Assembly: GCF_001975825.1 (NCBI RefSeq)
Contig: NZ_MTKN01000050.1
Location: 1 to 60,982, forward strand
Source: [Flexibacter] sp. ATCC 35208
GTDB taxonomy: Bacteria; Bacteroidota; Bacteroidia; Chitinophagales; Chitinophagaceae
Reading direction: 5' to 3'
Length of the DNA stretch: 60,982 nucleotides
Shown one piece after another: positions 9,432 to 19,122 of this stretch. The translations under genes were made by a program, and so were the position numbers. The notes under the pieces were generated by a model. It saw nothing but the letters and a program-made list of their open reading frames with translations. It searched no databases and had not been told where the DNA came from. Position 1 is the stretch's first letter; the number at the start of each line of letters is the position of its first letter.

Positions 9432-11678
9432 TTACCGTATCCGAACTGGTATATCAATAACTGGTTGAAGTTGCTCTAATTGAGTAGCATATCGGCGAAC
9501 AACCTGGTCATACAGATCGGTCACCTTAGGGGCTTCTACTGTAACCACCAAAGCATATTGTAACTCCTGTTTTTTCGTATCATTATGGCCATCCATTCTT
9601 GCGTTATAATGTATATCGAATACTGGCTCAACCAAACTCTTACCAAGAAAACGGTTTTGTGCATGTATACAATTTTCCCATTTCCATGCATCTCTTCGCA
9701 ATTCGTCTTCCGTTTGTGCCGCTTTAGCAGAGTTGCCAAAGAATGTTTTACTGGATGCGTGAAGCGGCTCATTTTCTCCCTCCTTTACTTTTCTCTTGCT
9801 ATTTCTATTTGGTCTAAAAGTCACTTCCAATCCGCTTCTTGTATAATTACCAGGGTGATGGGGATCGACATCAGTCGCATAACAAAGAGTTGCCTTGATC
9901 GTAACCTTGCCGGATAACTGTCCTGCTGGTAGCGGAATAGGAACACGTATGTATTTGGAGGCGCTAATACTCCCCTGAAATACTACACGCATTATGTGAT
10001 CTTCACAAACTACGATATCATCCAACGTACGAGCAATACGTCCCCAGCCAACCTCAAACATTGGTAGATCGACACGTTCTGCCGAATGAATTAAAAGTGT
10101 TTTAATGGCTAGTGCATTTAGAGAATTGCCAAAATGCGCTCTAACTCCTGATCCAAGTCTAAGGGCTGAAGGAGATGAAAAACTCGTTCCACCTGTAGGA
10201 GTTAACTTAAGGCCATTTGTATGATCCAAGGTCAAAAAAGGTCGTTGAATTGAACCCCCAAAATCAACAAGATCTGGCTTAATTAACCCTGGGCTTCTAC
10301 CTGGGCCCACTGAGCTGTAAGGTGCACGTTGCCAATTAGCATCCGGAACATCACAGGCTCCTACCGCGATAGCGTTTACGCAATCCGAAGGCACCTGCAC
10401 GCGATTAGCCCTGATAAGTGGATCGCCTTCACCGTCATTACCAACAGCAATGGTCGCCAGAGTTTCCCCGTCTGAAAGGTAGCCGTCTAATACAGCAGTC
10501 CAGGCATGCACTTCATCATCTTCTATTGGCAAACATGGTCCCAAACTTAGATTGATAAATTCATATCGATTGGTTCTTAGTATGTCTTCGATACGATTTA
10601 GAACTTCGAATAATTCATATGGGTTCTGACCTGAAGTATCATCCAGTACACGGTAATGATCAACAAATGAATAAGGTCTTGGTAGTGGTTTCCTTGGGTC
10701 AATATGACCAAAAAGAAATGCAGAGGTTACACCGACACCATGTGCTAACAACTGATCCGAGGCTGGAAGCATATCTGGATACTCATAAGGTGTTGCCCAT
10801 TTGCATAGCTCATGATCTGCGGGTATTCCACCGTCAAAGATAGCCACTTTTATTGTCGGGTCCATCGGACCAACTTCAGGTAGCACTATAGATACGCTAT
10901 TCTCTGATCCTACAGATCTAATGGTGGGTCTTAGCAGGCGAAGTTCTGGCATTTTTCTCATTACACGAATCAGGCTGTATTCAGCTACCCGCGTTGCCAA
11001 ATCTGGCGCTGCTTCTATCTCTAAAAAGCATAGCCCCCCTGCATAAAATCTCCGATCAAAACTTGTGAAAACACCCAATTTTTCAAGGTACTCTCTGAAA
11101 TTTCCTAATTGAAAGCTTTCAGAAATTGCTTCGTTCATATGTAATACTACTTCAAAAACCACTCGACTTCCATCGTCTTCAAAATCTTTAATCTTATTAG
11201 ATGGTTCAGGAAAAGAGATTTCCTCGATTTCAATAATTTGAGCTGCGCCATCTTGATATTCGCTCCATTCGGAAAACTCTTTAGCCCATTTTCGAAATGC
11301 CTTTCTTTTTCCATAAACAAATATTTCGGTGGTAAGCGAAAGCTCAGGTTTCCGTCCTTTGCTGCGCTTGGCTGGTAAAATCTGTTTAGGCTTACTACCC
11401 ACTGTTTCCAATCCCACAGCTCGTAATAACTCAGATGGGTAATAAGATTTTGCGATGTATTCTGGATTTAGTGTAATTGTAGCAATCGCATAGTCATTAG
11501 GACAAGCATCATCCGGCAAATTTTCTATCTTTTCTACAACATTGCGAAGCATAGGTTGAAGCCGCTTCTTTGCTTCGGAGAACGTGTAGGGAGAGGCTTT
11601 ATCCCCTCCACCACTAATAACCCGAACGTCTTCGGTTAAGCGTTCACCCTTGCCTAAAAGAAAATTAATCTTTGCCAT
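9432..11678 (-). CDS. ietS: subtilisin-like serine protease, IetS-like
   Basis: This 748-aa S8-family peptidase has its catalytic triad visible: Asp282 in VAIFDGG, His313 in LLAHGVGVTSA and Ser499 in GGTSFSSPSA, with the oxyanion Asn in AVGNDG near 414. There is no signal peptide, so it is cytoplasmic. The first 270 residues precede the protease domain, and about 190 follow it. A cytoplasmic subtilase paired with a small AAA ATPase is the arrangement called ietAS in defence-system catalogues. The AAA gene lies 17 bp upstream in the same direction. The inferred role is infection-triggered proteolysis; the substrate is unknown. Confidence 0.85.
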   Translation of the reverse strand: MAKINFLLGKGERLTEDVRVISGGGDKASPYTFSEAKKRLQPMLRNVVEKIENLPDDACPNDYAIATITLNPEYIAKSYYPSELLRAVGLETVGSKPKQILPAKRSKGRKPELSLTTEIFVYGKRKAFRKWAKEFSEWSEYQDGAAQIIEIEEISFPEPSNKIKDFEDDGSRVVFEVVLHMNEAISESFQLGNFREYLEKLGVFTSFDRRFYAGGLCFLEIEAAPDLATRVAEYSLIRVMRKMPELRLLRPTIRSVGSENSVSIVLPEVGPMDPTIKVAIFDGGIPADHELCKWATPYEYPDMLPASDQLLAHGVGVTSAFLFGHIDPRKPLPRPYSFVDHYRVLDDTSGQNPYELFEVLNRIEDILRTNRYEFINLSLGPCLPIEDDEVHAWTAVLDGYLSDGETLATIAVGNDGEGDPLIRANRVQVPSDCVNAIAVGACDVPDANWQRAPYSSVGPGRSPGLIKPDLVDFGGSIQRPFLTLDHTNGLKLTPTGGTSFSSPSALRLGSGVRAHFGNSLNALAIKTLLIHSAERVDLPMFEVGWGRIARTLDDIVVCEDHIMRVVFQGSISASKYIRVPIPLPAGQLSGKVTIKATLCYATDVDPHHPGNYTRSGLEVTFRPNRNSKRKVKEGENEPLHASSKTFFGNSAKAAQTEDELRRDAWKWENCIHAQNRFLGKSLVEPVFDIHYNARMDGHNDTKKQELQYALVVTVEAPKVTDLYDQVVRRYATQLEQLQPVIDIPVRIR

Positions 11679-11695
11679 GATGATGTTTTAACAAA

Positions 11696-12796
11696 TTAAA
11701 CCTTTTTTAAATTTTTTCTAATGGTATCCCTAGCTACCCCAGTTAGTTGCTGAGCCCTACGTTGAGTAACAATTCCGCTGTCATATAATATTCTCGCCAA
11801 TTCTATTTTTTGCTCTTTACTTAAGGCGTCATTGGATGATATCAGCTGTTCGAGTTTTTCTTCCAATGAACTGCCTTCGACAACGACACTTTTACGCAAT
11901 TGATTGATTTTTCGCTCAATTTCACTAAATGACGCGCCATTAAAGATAAAGGACAAGATCTTGCTCCATTCGTCAACTTTAACTATATGCTCTTTCAATA
12001 GATAGCTAACCTGGTGCTCGATTTGATCAATGGTTGGATTATTGAATTTTAAAACCATTTCAAATCTTCTCCAGACGGCAGGGTCTAGTAGGTCTGGGTG
12101 ATTTGTCGCAGCAATCAAGATACCAGTTGACGGCCAGTCGTCAATTTCTTGAAGTAGTACGGTAACTAAACGTTTCAACTCACCAATCTCCGAAGAATCA
12201 TCCCTACGTTTAGCAATTGCGTCAAGTTCATCCAAAAGCAATATACAATCTGTGTTCTTTGCATAATCCAGAACAAAACGAATATTATTACCCGTTCGTC
12301 CCAGAAAACTGCTCATTACTGCTGCAAGATCAAGTACCAACAACGGTTTGTTCAATTTAGCTGCTATCCATTTAGCTGCCATTGTCTTACCCACGCCGGG
12401 AGGTCCGTTAAATAATACTGATTTTGTAGGAACCAAGCCATGGTTAAATAATGCTTGCGTATTTCTACGTTCAAATAACAACTGATATAAACTCGCTTTA
12501 ATATCCTCCGATAAAATTGGCTCAGAATCCAAATTTCCCTGTTCCACTCTTAGCAACTGTAAACGTGAATCCAAATCGACGGGCAAGGGGGGTTCGGCTC
12601 TTTTTCGTAAAGGAGCGATCCGAGTTGGCGATTCCTTTATTAATGCAATCAAGGATTCAGCTAATTCAGGATTCAATGTTTTGAACTTCTTTGAGGCCCG
12701 ATGAATGAGCAATTGTATATCTTGCTGCCTTCCTGTGAGGGCGATCCTTGCCAACTGAACAAAATCATTCGTTAATTCTTTTATTATAGCATCCAT
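11696..12796 (-). CDS. ietA: AAA+ ATPase, IetA-like
   Basis: This 366-aa protein has a classic AAA+ core: Walker A GPPGVGKT (131-138), Walker B ILLLDE (185-190), sensor-1 Asn232 in AATNHPD, and paired Arg243-Arg244 as arginine fingers. The N-terminal 120 residues are helical. The C-terminal 30 residues (RRAQQLTGVARDTIRKNLKKV region) look like a small helix-turn-helix. It is the first gene of a two-gene operon with the subtilase, in which the ATPase probably controls or feeds the protease. The pairing and lengths fit the ietAS defence system. Confidence 0.85.
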   Translation of the reverse strand: MDAIIKELTNDFVQLARIALTGRQQDIQLLIHRASKKFKTLNPELAESLIALIKESPTRIAPLRKRAEPPLPVDLDSRLQLLRVEQGNLDSEPILSEDIKASLYQLLFERRNTQALFNHGLVPTKSVLFNGPPGVGKTMAAKWIAAKLNKPLLVLDLAAVMSSFLGRTGNNIRFVLDYAKNTDCILLLDELDAIAKRRDDSSEIGELKRLVTVLLQEIDDWPSTGILIAATNHPDLLDPAVWRRFEMVLKFNNPTIDQIEHQVSYLLKEHIVKVDEWSKILSFIFNGASFSEIERKINQLRKSVVVEGSSLEEKLEQLISSNDALSKEQKIELARILYDSGIVTQRRAQQLTGVARDTIRKNLKKV

Positions 12797-12978
12797 GCGT
12801 TAAGTTTTTCGGAAGAGAGGAGATAAGTTTTATACTCACCTCTTCCAATGTTTGTCAAAAGTAACATATAGAGACTGTAATCCCAATCCAAATTATGGAA
12901 TATTTTAAACTTATTGTAGCAACAATCTTCCATAATAATATTATATTATTGAAAATCAGTTAATTAATATTAAAAAAT
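12797..12978. other. AT-rich divergent intergenic region
   Basis: This strongly AT-rich spacer lies between ietA (minus) and the broken gene starting at 12979 (plus). It should hold promoters for both, but I could not assign clear -33/-7 pairs. Confidence 0.4.
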
Positions 12979-14369
12979 ATGGAAGATAACACAACGACAC
13001 ATCACAAAAATATACCAAATTGAAAATCATCTAACCTTTTAAAATTGTTTCTTATCGGCCAAACAGTGTTTAAAAGCCCTTTTTCAAGAAGTATTCCTAA
13101 CCTAACATCTATCGCAAAAAGCTGGAAAGAAGAGAAATTTTTGCGATCTATTATTGATTTAAGAACATGTTTAAATTTCTGAACGACTCATTTTAGAAGA
13201 ATATTAATGAATGTTACCTGAATGAACGCAACAGATGATTCAGGTAGCTTCTCATGATCCTTATCTAGCCTCCTGAAAAAATTCAGCCAGGAAAAGGATC
13301 GTTCGACCTGCCACCTACCTTTTTTTGGAATAAAACCCTTTACGGATGGTGGTTTCTGGATAATTCCAATGTTCCATTTATAATATTTTTCAACAGTATC
13401 AGTGAATTCACACTGTACGCTTTATCAGTACGAATCAGCTTCATTCTGGAACTAACTGTTTCTATTCTCCATAATAAGTCATATCCACCCATGGAATCAT
13501 GAACATCTACATTACTTACACTGATAGCTATTGGTAAGCCAAAGCTATCAAAAGCAAGATGTCATTTTCGGCCATTAATATTTTTTCCACCATCAATGCC
13601 AGTTGCAATATTTATAAATGGACTCCTTTTTATACTCGACTATCGATGGCTGATACTGAAGGAGCATAATTTCGGTCTTGTCTCATTCGTTGCTTTCGAA
13701 CAACCTTTCTCATAACTTCCTCAAAGAATCCATTCTTCTTCCACTTATTAAAATAATAGTAAACTATCTGCCGGTAAGGAAATTCACCGCTTAGATTGTG
13801 CCATTGAGTACCCGTTCTGCAAATCCATTAAATAGCATTAAATATGTTTCGAAAACAATATTTACGCTTCCTTTTGTCTGTTAATAATTTTTCTATAACT
13901 CGCCATTGCGAATCGGGCAATAATGCATACTTCGGTCTCATAGTTTGTATCTCGTAAATCCAAACTAATTGATCGATTCGTCTTTTTCAATATTCCTACC
14001 TCCTAATTTTTAAACATGCTCTAAGAGAAAATAGGGATTTAGAAGGATTACAAGCGCGTTACCTTGGATTTATGGTTTTAAGGCCGACAATTCCTCAAAT
14101 TGTTGGAAGAAATATGATTTCACCTAAAGCACTCACAAGTCATGACTTTCTTTGTTTAACGACTGCTACCAGTGCAAAAACCTATGGTGTCAAGCTTATT
14201 GCTGAAGGATTTCCACATTCCTCTCAGGATACAGAAACCATTAGCTGCGCTGAGACACCGTTTGGAGCACATGGAGTATTTTTTGCAGTATCAGGATTAC
14301 AAGCCAGTCTTACCGTCTATCATAATTGAAGCATTACGGGAGCAATTCAGTATGCGTCAACTCTCATAA
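12979..14369 (+). pseudogene. unidentified gene interrupted by an IS element
   Basis: An ATG at 12979 opens a frame that runs, through a TGA at 13021, to IAKSWKEEKFLRSIIDL at 13161. The IS5-family element then intervenes. Removing it together with one TAA target copy restores the frame exactly to RENRDLEGLQARYLGFMVLRP at 14023 onward. The reading continues to SQDTETISCAET, then shifts frame by one near 14260-14275 to MEYFLQYQDYKPVLPSIIIEAL and ends at 14369. So the gene has a nonsense codon, an insertion and a frameshift. I do not recognise the family. Its place beside ietAS and NACHT genes suggests a lost accessory or defence gene. Confidence 0.75.
13163..14021 (-). mobile_element. decayed IS5-family (IS427-like) insertion sequence
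   Basis: The 859-bp element has ends GAACATGTTTAAA (13163) and, inverted, GAGCATGTTTAAA (14009-14021), flanked by a 3-bp TAA duplication (13160-13162 and 14022-14024). The minus strand from 13941 encodes a transposase: MRPKYALLPDSQWRVIE, then FNAI, stop, WICRTGTQWHNLSGEFP, YYYFNKWKKNGFFEEV and SAIDSR (first catalytic Asp). Several stops and frameshifts interrupt the rest (GGKNINGRKRH and a later FDSFGLPIAISVSNVDVHD-type region). The element is inactive. Confidence 0.88.
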
Positions 14370-14470
14370 TCAGATATTCTATGCAAACCCGGATAGTAGG
14401 GAATTAATGCGAATTTCATTACCTTTAGGTACGTTTTCTCTTTATTTTAATAATCTTAAATGTTTCTAAT

Positions 14471-14668
14471 ATGGCAATCCAAGTAGATAGACTCAAAGAA
14501 ATTCTTGACCGTTCAAGGGATGAAGGACGTTTAGAAACCATGGATACACCTGATGCATTGGCTGCGAGGAATGTAATCAATGAGTATGCAGAGGTGGTAA
14601 AGAGAGAATATTTAGAAAAAGAGAGGTTATCTATAATAGCAGCCAGCCAATTCGTTGTGACGGCTTAA
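14471..14668 (+). CDS. small hypothetical protein
   Basis: This 65-aa charged, helical ORF (about residues 1-50 likely coiled or bundled, then a hydrophobic SIIAASQFVVTA tail) follows the broken gene by 100 bp on the same strand. It may have been that gene's partner. No family is recognised. Length and position are plausible, but coding is not proven. Confidence 0.45.
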   Translation: MAIQVDRLKEILDRSRDEGRLETMDTPDALAARNVINEYAEVVKREYLEKERLSIIAASQFVVTA

Positions 14669-14732
14669 AATCTTAACTATTACATATAAAACGATATAGG
14701 AGGGCTCTTCATTTATTTATGAGTCTCCCTCT

Positions 14733-15707
14733 TTATACCAACTTCTTTTTCCGTGTCAATAACTTTATCGCCAGCAACCCCACTCCTGCGAATACCAACC
14801 CAACCGCAATCTGCTGCCTTGTACTCCTTGCCAACCGTGGCCTTGCGTTTCCATTCGTACTCATTGAATAATCTACTGTGTTGAATATATTCCCATCTGT
14901 CTTTGCAATCGGATCCGCCTTTTTAAAATACCCCCTCATCAATAAACCCGTAAACTTCACCATCAGTTCAGGTGCCAGTGCATGCCCCAACTTAAACAAC
15001 TTTGGCACTCCACCCGGATACCTATTCGATAAAGGCCGTAAGATAGATGCCTTCACAGCTTCCGCCACCACTTTAGGATCAGATACCGGCGGTGCATTTT
15101 TCAATACCTTCCCTGTATAGTTTGCCGCATGCTGTATACCAGGCGTATCAAGGAAGGCAGGATACAGATCTACCACATGAATATCCGGCCATGCTGCCAG
15201 CTCCCCTTTGATAGATTCAAAAAATCCCCTGAGTGCATATTTACTGGCGGTATAAGCACTGCCATAAGGAACGGGAATATAACCACCAATGGAAATATTA
15301 TTAATCAGGATACCCGCACCCTGTCTTTTGAAAAATGGCAGTACAGCATGGGTACCGCTCATATAACCAAGCAGGTTAGTAGTGATGACCTGCTGATGAG
15401 TTTCCCACGGTGTTTCGTCAAAAGTTCCTGCTGCCAGTACACCGGCGTTATTCACCCATACATCGATACGCCCTTTCCATTCAAAGGCTTTCTGCGCCAG
15501 TTCCAGCATCGCAGTGCGATCTCCCACATCAGTAGGCAGGACCAGTACATCAGCGCCTAACTCCCGGCATTCATCTCCCAGTTCCAATAAGGCTACTTCA
15601 TTTCTGGCGGCCAGCACAAGGTTTACTCTTTCCGGAGCCAGCTCAAGGGCAGTCGCTTTACCTGCGCCACTGGATGCTCCTGTTATTACGATCGTTTTGT
15701 TTTCCAT
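14733..15707 (-). CDS. SDR family oxidoreductase with C-terminal membrane anchor
   Basis: This 324-aa protein has the SDR cofactor motif TGASSGAGKA (9-18), the NNAG motif (VNNAGV near 88) and the active-site Tyr-x-x-x-Lys in YTASKYALRGF. Unlike ordinary 250-aa SDRs it ends with a hydrophobic segment, IAVGLVFAGVGLLAIKLL, followed by RKKK, suggesting a membrane-tethered enzyme. The substrate is unknown. It is divergent from the SUKH-like gene. Confidence 0.88.
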   Translation of the reverse strand: MENKTIVITGASSGAGKATALELAPERVNLVLAARNEVALLELGDECRELGADVLVLPTDVGDRTAMLELAQKAFEWKGRIDVWVNNAGVLAAGTFDETPWETHQQVITTNLLGYMSGTHAVLPFFKRQGAGILINNISIGGYIPVPYGSAYTASKYALRGFFESIKGELAAWPDIHVVDLYPAFLDTPGIQHAANYTGKVLKNAPPVSDPKVVAEAVKASILRPLSNRYPGGVPKLFKLGHALAPELMVKFTGLLMRGYFKKADPIAKTDGNIFNTVDYSMSTNGNARPRLARSTRQQIAVGLVFAGVGLLAIKLLTRKKKLV

Positions 15708-15790
15708 ACGATTGTGACCTCAAAAGCCAGGCCAATGGCAGCGGTCTTTACTGTTCGTTTTTTTTATTAACTTGTAGCGCAACCTATTCT

Positions 15791-16228
15791 ATGAAGTATC
15801 AATACCTCGGCTTTGTAGCCGACTATTACCAGACGACCAAATCCAACGAAAAAACTATTAAAAAATTAGAAACCCTTTACGGTGCACCCTTTCCTGAAGC
15901 ATTCAGAGAACTCATCCGCATTGTGGGCCCTTCAGCTGCGTTCAACATCGTCGCTTTCAGTGATGGCTCGTATGATGGTATGCAGGCACTACATGATATG
16001 GCAAGGGAAAACGCGGAAGAAGATGGTACTGACTTTATGCAGGATAAAAACCAATTCCCTTTCAGTGGTTCAGCTGTAACCGGGCAGTTCTGGTTTTTCA
16101 GACTCGATGAAGGAAATGACCCGCCTGTATACCAATACAGTCCACCACAGGAAGAGAAAGATCCTTATCGCAAACTGGCAGACCATCTATCTGTTTACCT
16201 GAAAACATTCTTGCGATTTTCTAAGTGA
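15791..16228 (+). CDS. SMI1/KNR4 (SUKH) family protein
   Basis: From the Met at 15791 the protein is 145 aa; an in-frame upstream extension to 15674 runs into the neighbouring promoter and is unlikely. The sequence shows the SUKH pattern: a helix with IKKLETLYGAPFPEAFRELIRIVGP, a central aromatic strand SGSAVTGQFWFFRLDEGNDPPVYQY, and a C-terminal helix. SUKH proteins often act as immunity proteins against contact-dependent toxins or as small regulators. No toxin gene is adjacent, so it may be an orphan immunity gene. Confidence 0.7.
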   Translation: MKYQYLGFVADYYQTTKSNEKTIKKLETLYGAPFPEAFRELIRIVGPSAAFNIVAFSDGSYDGMQALHDMARENAEEDGTDFMQDKNQFPFSGSAVTGQFWFFRLDEGNDPPVYQYSPPQEEKDPYRKLADHLSVYLKTFLRFSK

Positions 16229-16243
16229 TCTTTTTGCAACATG

Positions 16244-16822
16244 CTATTTAAGCGCTGCTCCCAATCTGAATACTTTATCAATATGTTTTTGCAGGAATGC
16301 AGGAGTCGCGTCTTTCACCGGGGCGATGTAATGCACCTTTACCGGATTGATACCACAAAACTGCAATGTCCCTTTTTTAAATTGGTTCAATGCAGGGCTA
16401 TGCATGAATAAAAGATTATACCATCCCGGTGTATCTGCCGTTATAATAATGCGGCCCGTTTTACCTTTTAATAATTTCCGGGGAAATGGTTTTCCCGGTA
16501 CTGCCTGAAAGGTGATATCCGGCAAAAATGTTCTGTCAATAAAACCTTTCATGATTGCAGGATAACCATACCACCACATAGGAAACACCCATACAATATG
16601 ATCCGCTGCTTTTATTTTTTCAATCGCATCCAACAGATCTGGTTCCAACTCCATTCGCTGCCGGTAACCGTATCGAAGATTAGGGTCAAATTGTAAAGCG
16701 CCAATATGGATGGATGAAATGATCGCATTTGCGCTGGCAGCTCCTTCTTTATATGCATTGAATAGCGCCTGATTGTAACTAAGCGGGTCAGGGTGCCCAT
16801 TGATGATTAATACCTTTTTCAT
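16244..16822 (-). CDS. NAD(P)H-dependent oxidoreductase (flavodoxin-like, KefF/MdaB type)
   Basis: This 192-aa protein starts with KKVLIINGHPDPLSYNQAL, the FMN/FAD-binding start of the NQO1/KefF group, and contains VWVFPMWWYGYPAIMKGFIDR, the typical flavin-contacting and dimer segment. It probably reduces quinones or other electrophiles at the expense of NAD(P)H. The Crp/Fnr regulator upstream is on the same strand. The segment between them is a 117-bp tandem duplication that includes the 5' end of this gene. Confidence 0.88.
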   Translation of the reverse strand: MKKVLIINGHPDPLSYNQALFNAYKEGAASANAIISSIHIGALQFDPNLRYGYRQRMELEPDLLDAIEKIKAADHIVWVFPMWWYGYPAIMKGFIDRTFLPDITFQAVPGKPFPRKLLKGKTGRIIITADTPGWYNLLFMHSPALNQFKKGTLQFCGINPVKVHYIAPVKDATPAFLQKHIDKVFRLGAALK

Positions 16823-17014
16823 AAGGCAAAGGTGTAACCAGCGGCAAACAATAAAAAGGACATTTGTCTAATTCATGACTGACTTTCGTATTCTGCTTAG
16901 CGGGTCAGGGTGCCCCATTGTTGATAATACATTTTTCATATTACAAAGATGACCAGTAACAAACAATAAAAAGGACATTTGTCTAATTCATGACTGACTT
17001 TCGTATTCTGCTAA
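16781..17014. repeat. 117-bp tandem duplication spanning a gene junction
   Basis: Copy 1 (about 16781-16897) and copy 2 (about 16898-17014) share the start region of the flavoprotein gene (AGCGGGTCAGGGTGCCC), its leader, and the end of the crp/fnr-like gene (TTCATGACTGACTTTCG). They differ by scattered substitutions and small indels, so the duplication is not recent. It leaves a ghost start codon region and a ghost regulator tail between the two genes. Confidence 0.85.
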
Positions 17015-17546
17015 GATGTCGCTGGGTAATACCCAGGTAAGAAGATAAATATCCCAATGGGATCAACTGCAGGTATTCAGGATATTTATGAAGCAGGTCT
17101 TTATACCGGTATTCAGCACTCTCTTTCAGGAATAAAATAAACCGTTGCTCTAACTTCATATACTCCTGCTCCGCCATCATTTTAAATAGTCGGGCCCAGT
17201 TAATACTGGTTTGTTCCAGCTGAATAATGTCTGCCCGTGGAATGGTAAATATCGTAGTGGTGGTTAATGCTTCAATATTCTCAAAGGTCTTAGTTTGACT
17301 AATGAAAGAAGAATACGCTGTCACAAACGAATCAGCAAACGTAAAGCAATAGGTGATCTCCTCCCCTTCAGAGTTATGATAAAATGACCTGAAAAAACCG
17401 GATTTTACAAAAGCGACTTCCTGACATACACTGCCCTCTTTGATAAAGTACGCTCCTTTCTTCAGTGTCTTAGTCTGCCCTCTGCCCGCGAGGTAATTGA
17501 TCTCAGCGGCTGACAGTAAATTAAATGACGCCAGGTATTTCTCCAT
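16983..17546 (-). CDS. Crp/Fnr family transcriptional regulator
   Basis: This 187-aa protein has a cyclic-nucleotide-binding-like beta barrel (about 20-115, EGSVCQEVAFVKSGFFRSFY) and a C-terminal helix-turn-helix, YLGITQRHLSRIRKS. This is the common Bacteroidota short Crp type that lacks a firm cAMP site. It lies upstream of the flavoprotein gene and divergent from the esterase gene. It may control one or both, given its position. Confidence 0.88.
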   Translation of the reverse strand: MEKYLASFNLLSAAEINYLAGRGQTKTLKKGAYFIKEGSVCQEVAFVKSGFFRSFYHNSEGEEITYCFTFADSFVTAYSSFISQTKTFENIEALTTTTIFTIPRADIIQLEQTSINWARLFKMMAEQEYMKLEQRFILFLKESAEYRYKDLLHKYPEYLQLIPLGYLSSYLGITQRHLSRIRKSVMN

Positions 17547-17590
17547 ATATACAAATGTACATATCTTAGGGAAGATTAACCTAAACCACC

Positions 17591-19084
17591 ATGAAAGTAA
17601 GGATTCTCATTTTTGCTATCCTCATTATTGCCGGCGGGGTACAGGCACAGGATACCGTAAGAAGAATATATACAGGTAATAGAATAGACTCTATTTATTC
17701 CACCATCTTACAACAGGAAAGATTGATCCAGGTATTTACACCACAAGATTACAAGCCGGGAAGCAATACGCAGTACGACGTATTATATGTTTTAGACGGA
17801 GGCAACTGGAATACCGGTCTAATCAACAATGTACAACGTTTTATAGAAGGTGAAGGGAGTGTACCACCTACCATCGTGGTAAGTGTATTAGGCATTGATC
17901 GTAACAAAGACCTTACACCCACACATGTGGAAGACTGGCCTACTTCGGGTGGTGGCAACAACTTCCTGCATTTTCTCAAAGATGAATTGATTCCTTATAT
18001 CAATAAGAATTATCCATCTAATGGAGATAATACCCTATGGGGGCATTCACTGGGTGGACTATTTGTGATCAATGCATTACTGACAGCACCAGAGGTATTC
18101 AAATCATACATTGCTGCTGATCCCAGCCTGTGGTGGGACCATGGCTATATACCTAAAATAGCCCCGGAGAAACTGACGGCATTAGCGGGTTCAAATCATA
18201 CCTTATTCATCAGTGGCAGACTGGGTAAAGAAGCGGAAGCTATGAAGGTAACCGATATAGATACGATACTCCATCAAAAAGCACCTGCAGGATTGACATG
18301 GAAGGTGATTCAATATACGGATGAGACACATAGTTCTATCCGGTTAAAGAGTACCTATGATGGATTGAAATTCACTTTCGGCTGGAATAAAAACAATATT
18401 GATTTTCATCCGATGAATGGGATGGTCGTAAAAGGACAACCTATCAATGTCTGGTCTTTTGGAGATACAACGAATATGCGGTATACATTGGATGGTACAA
18501 CCCCTGCGATCTCCTCTCCTGCTATGAAAGGGATAGTGAATATTGATGATGCAGCGAAGCTGACGATCAGGCAATTTACTAACCGCGCACGCTATGATAA
18601 AGTAAAATCAGGTGTATTCACAACTGGCAAACCCCTGAAAGCAACGGCCAAAGGAGGAGCAGAGACGAGTTATAAGTATTATGAGGAGGATCAGAAAAAA
18701 CCAAAACTGGAAGGGATCATCAAAGATAAATTAACCCTCCCACGTAAGAATGATTTTAACTTAGAAGTAAACGGCTGGATGGAAGCGAAAGAAGCCGGTT
18801 ATTATGTATTTGTATTCAATGCTGATACAGATTCACAATTCTATTTGAATGGTCAGGAACTGATCTGCTGGAAAGGGTCTTACAGCGAGTTCACGTATAC
18901 TTATATCGTACCGTTGGAAAAAGGTTATTATCCATACCGGATAAATTACATACATCACAATGCAGACTTTGGATTAAAGCTAGCTTATCTGCCGCCATCA
19001 AGTTTAAAGCAGATCAATCCGGTATCACTTCCTTTTTATAACACAGCGGTGTTAGAGAGGTTAATTACTATATTTACATTATAA
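17591..19084 (+). CDS. secreted esterase (IroE/EsteraseD-like) with C-terminal PA14 domain
   Basis: This 497-aa protein has a signal peptide (1-19), then an alpha/beta-hydrolase domain (about 35-270) with the nucleophile elbow GHSLGG (Ser153), the strand VLYVLDGGNW and a late His in DETHSS. A linker with a chitobiase/FN3-like strand pattern (NMRYTLDGTTPAISSPAM) precedes a PA14-like carbohydrate-binding region (about 365-480, FYLNGQELICWKGSY). It probably removes acyl or siderophore-type esters, or acts on glycans, outside the cell. It is divergent from crp/fnr. Confidence 0.85.
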   Translation: MKVRILIFAILIIAGGVQAQDTVRRIYTGNRIDSIYSTILQQERLIQVFTPQDYKPGSNTQYDVLYVLDGGNWNTGLINNVQRFIEGEGSVPPTIVVSVLGIDRNKDLTPTHVEDWPTSGGGNNFLHFLKDELIPYINKNYPSNGDNTLWGHSLGGLFVINALLTAPEVFKSYIAADPSLWWDHGYIPKIAPEKLTALAGSNHTLFISGRLGKEAEAMKVTDIDTILHQKAPAGLTWKVIQYTDETHSSIRLKSTYDGLKFTFGWNKNNIDFHPMNGMVVKGQPINVWSFGDTTNMRYTLDGTTPAISSPAMKGIVNIDDAAKLTIRQFTNRARYDKVKSGVFTTGKPLKATAKGGAETSYKYYEEDQKKPKLEGIIKDKLTLPRKNDFNLEVNGWMEAKEAGYYVFVFNADTDSQFYLNGQELICWKGSYSEFTYTYIVPLEKGYYPYRINYIHHNADFGLKLAYLPPSSLKQINPVSLPFYNTAVLERLITIFTL

Positions 19085-19122
19085 CTGATTGAAGCTATTT
19101 TAGCTTTTAAATACTACAACCA

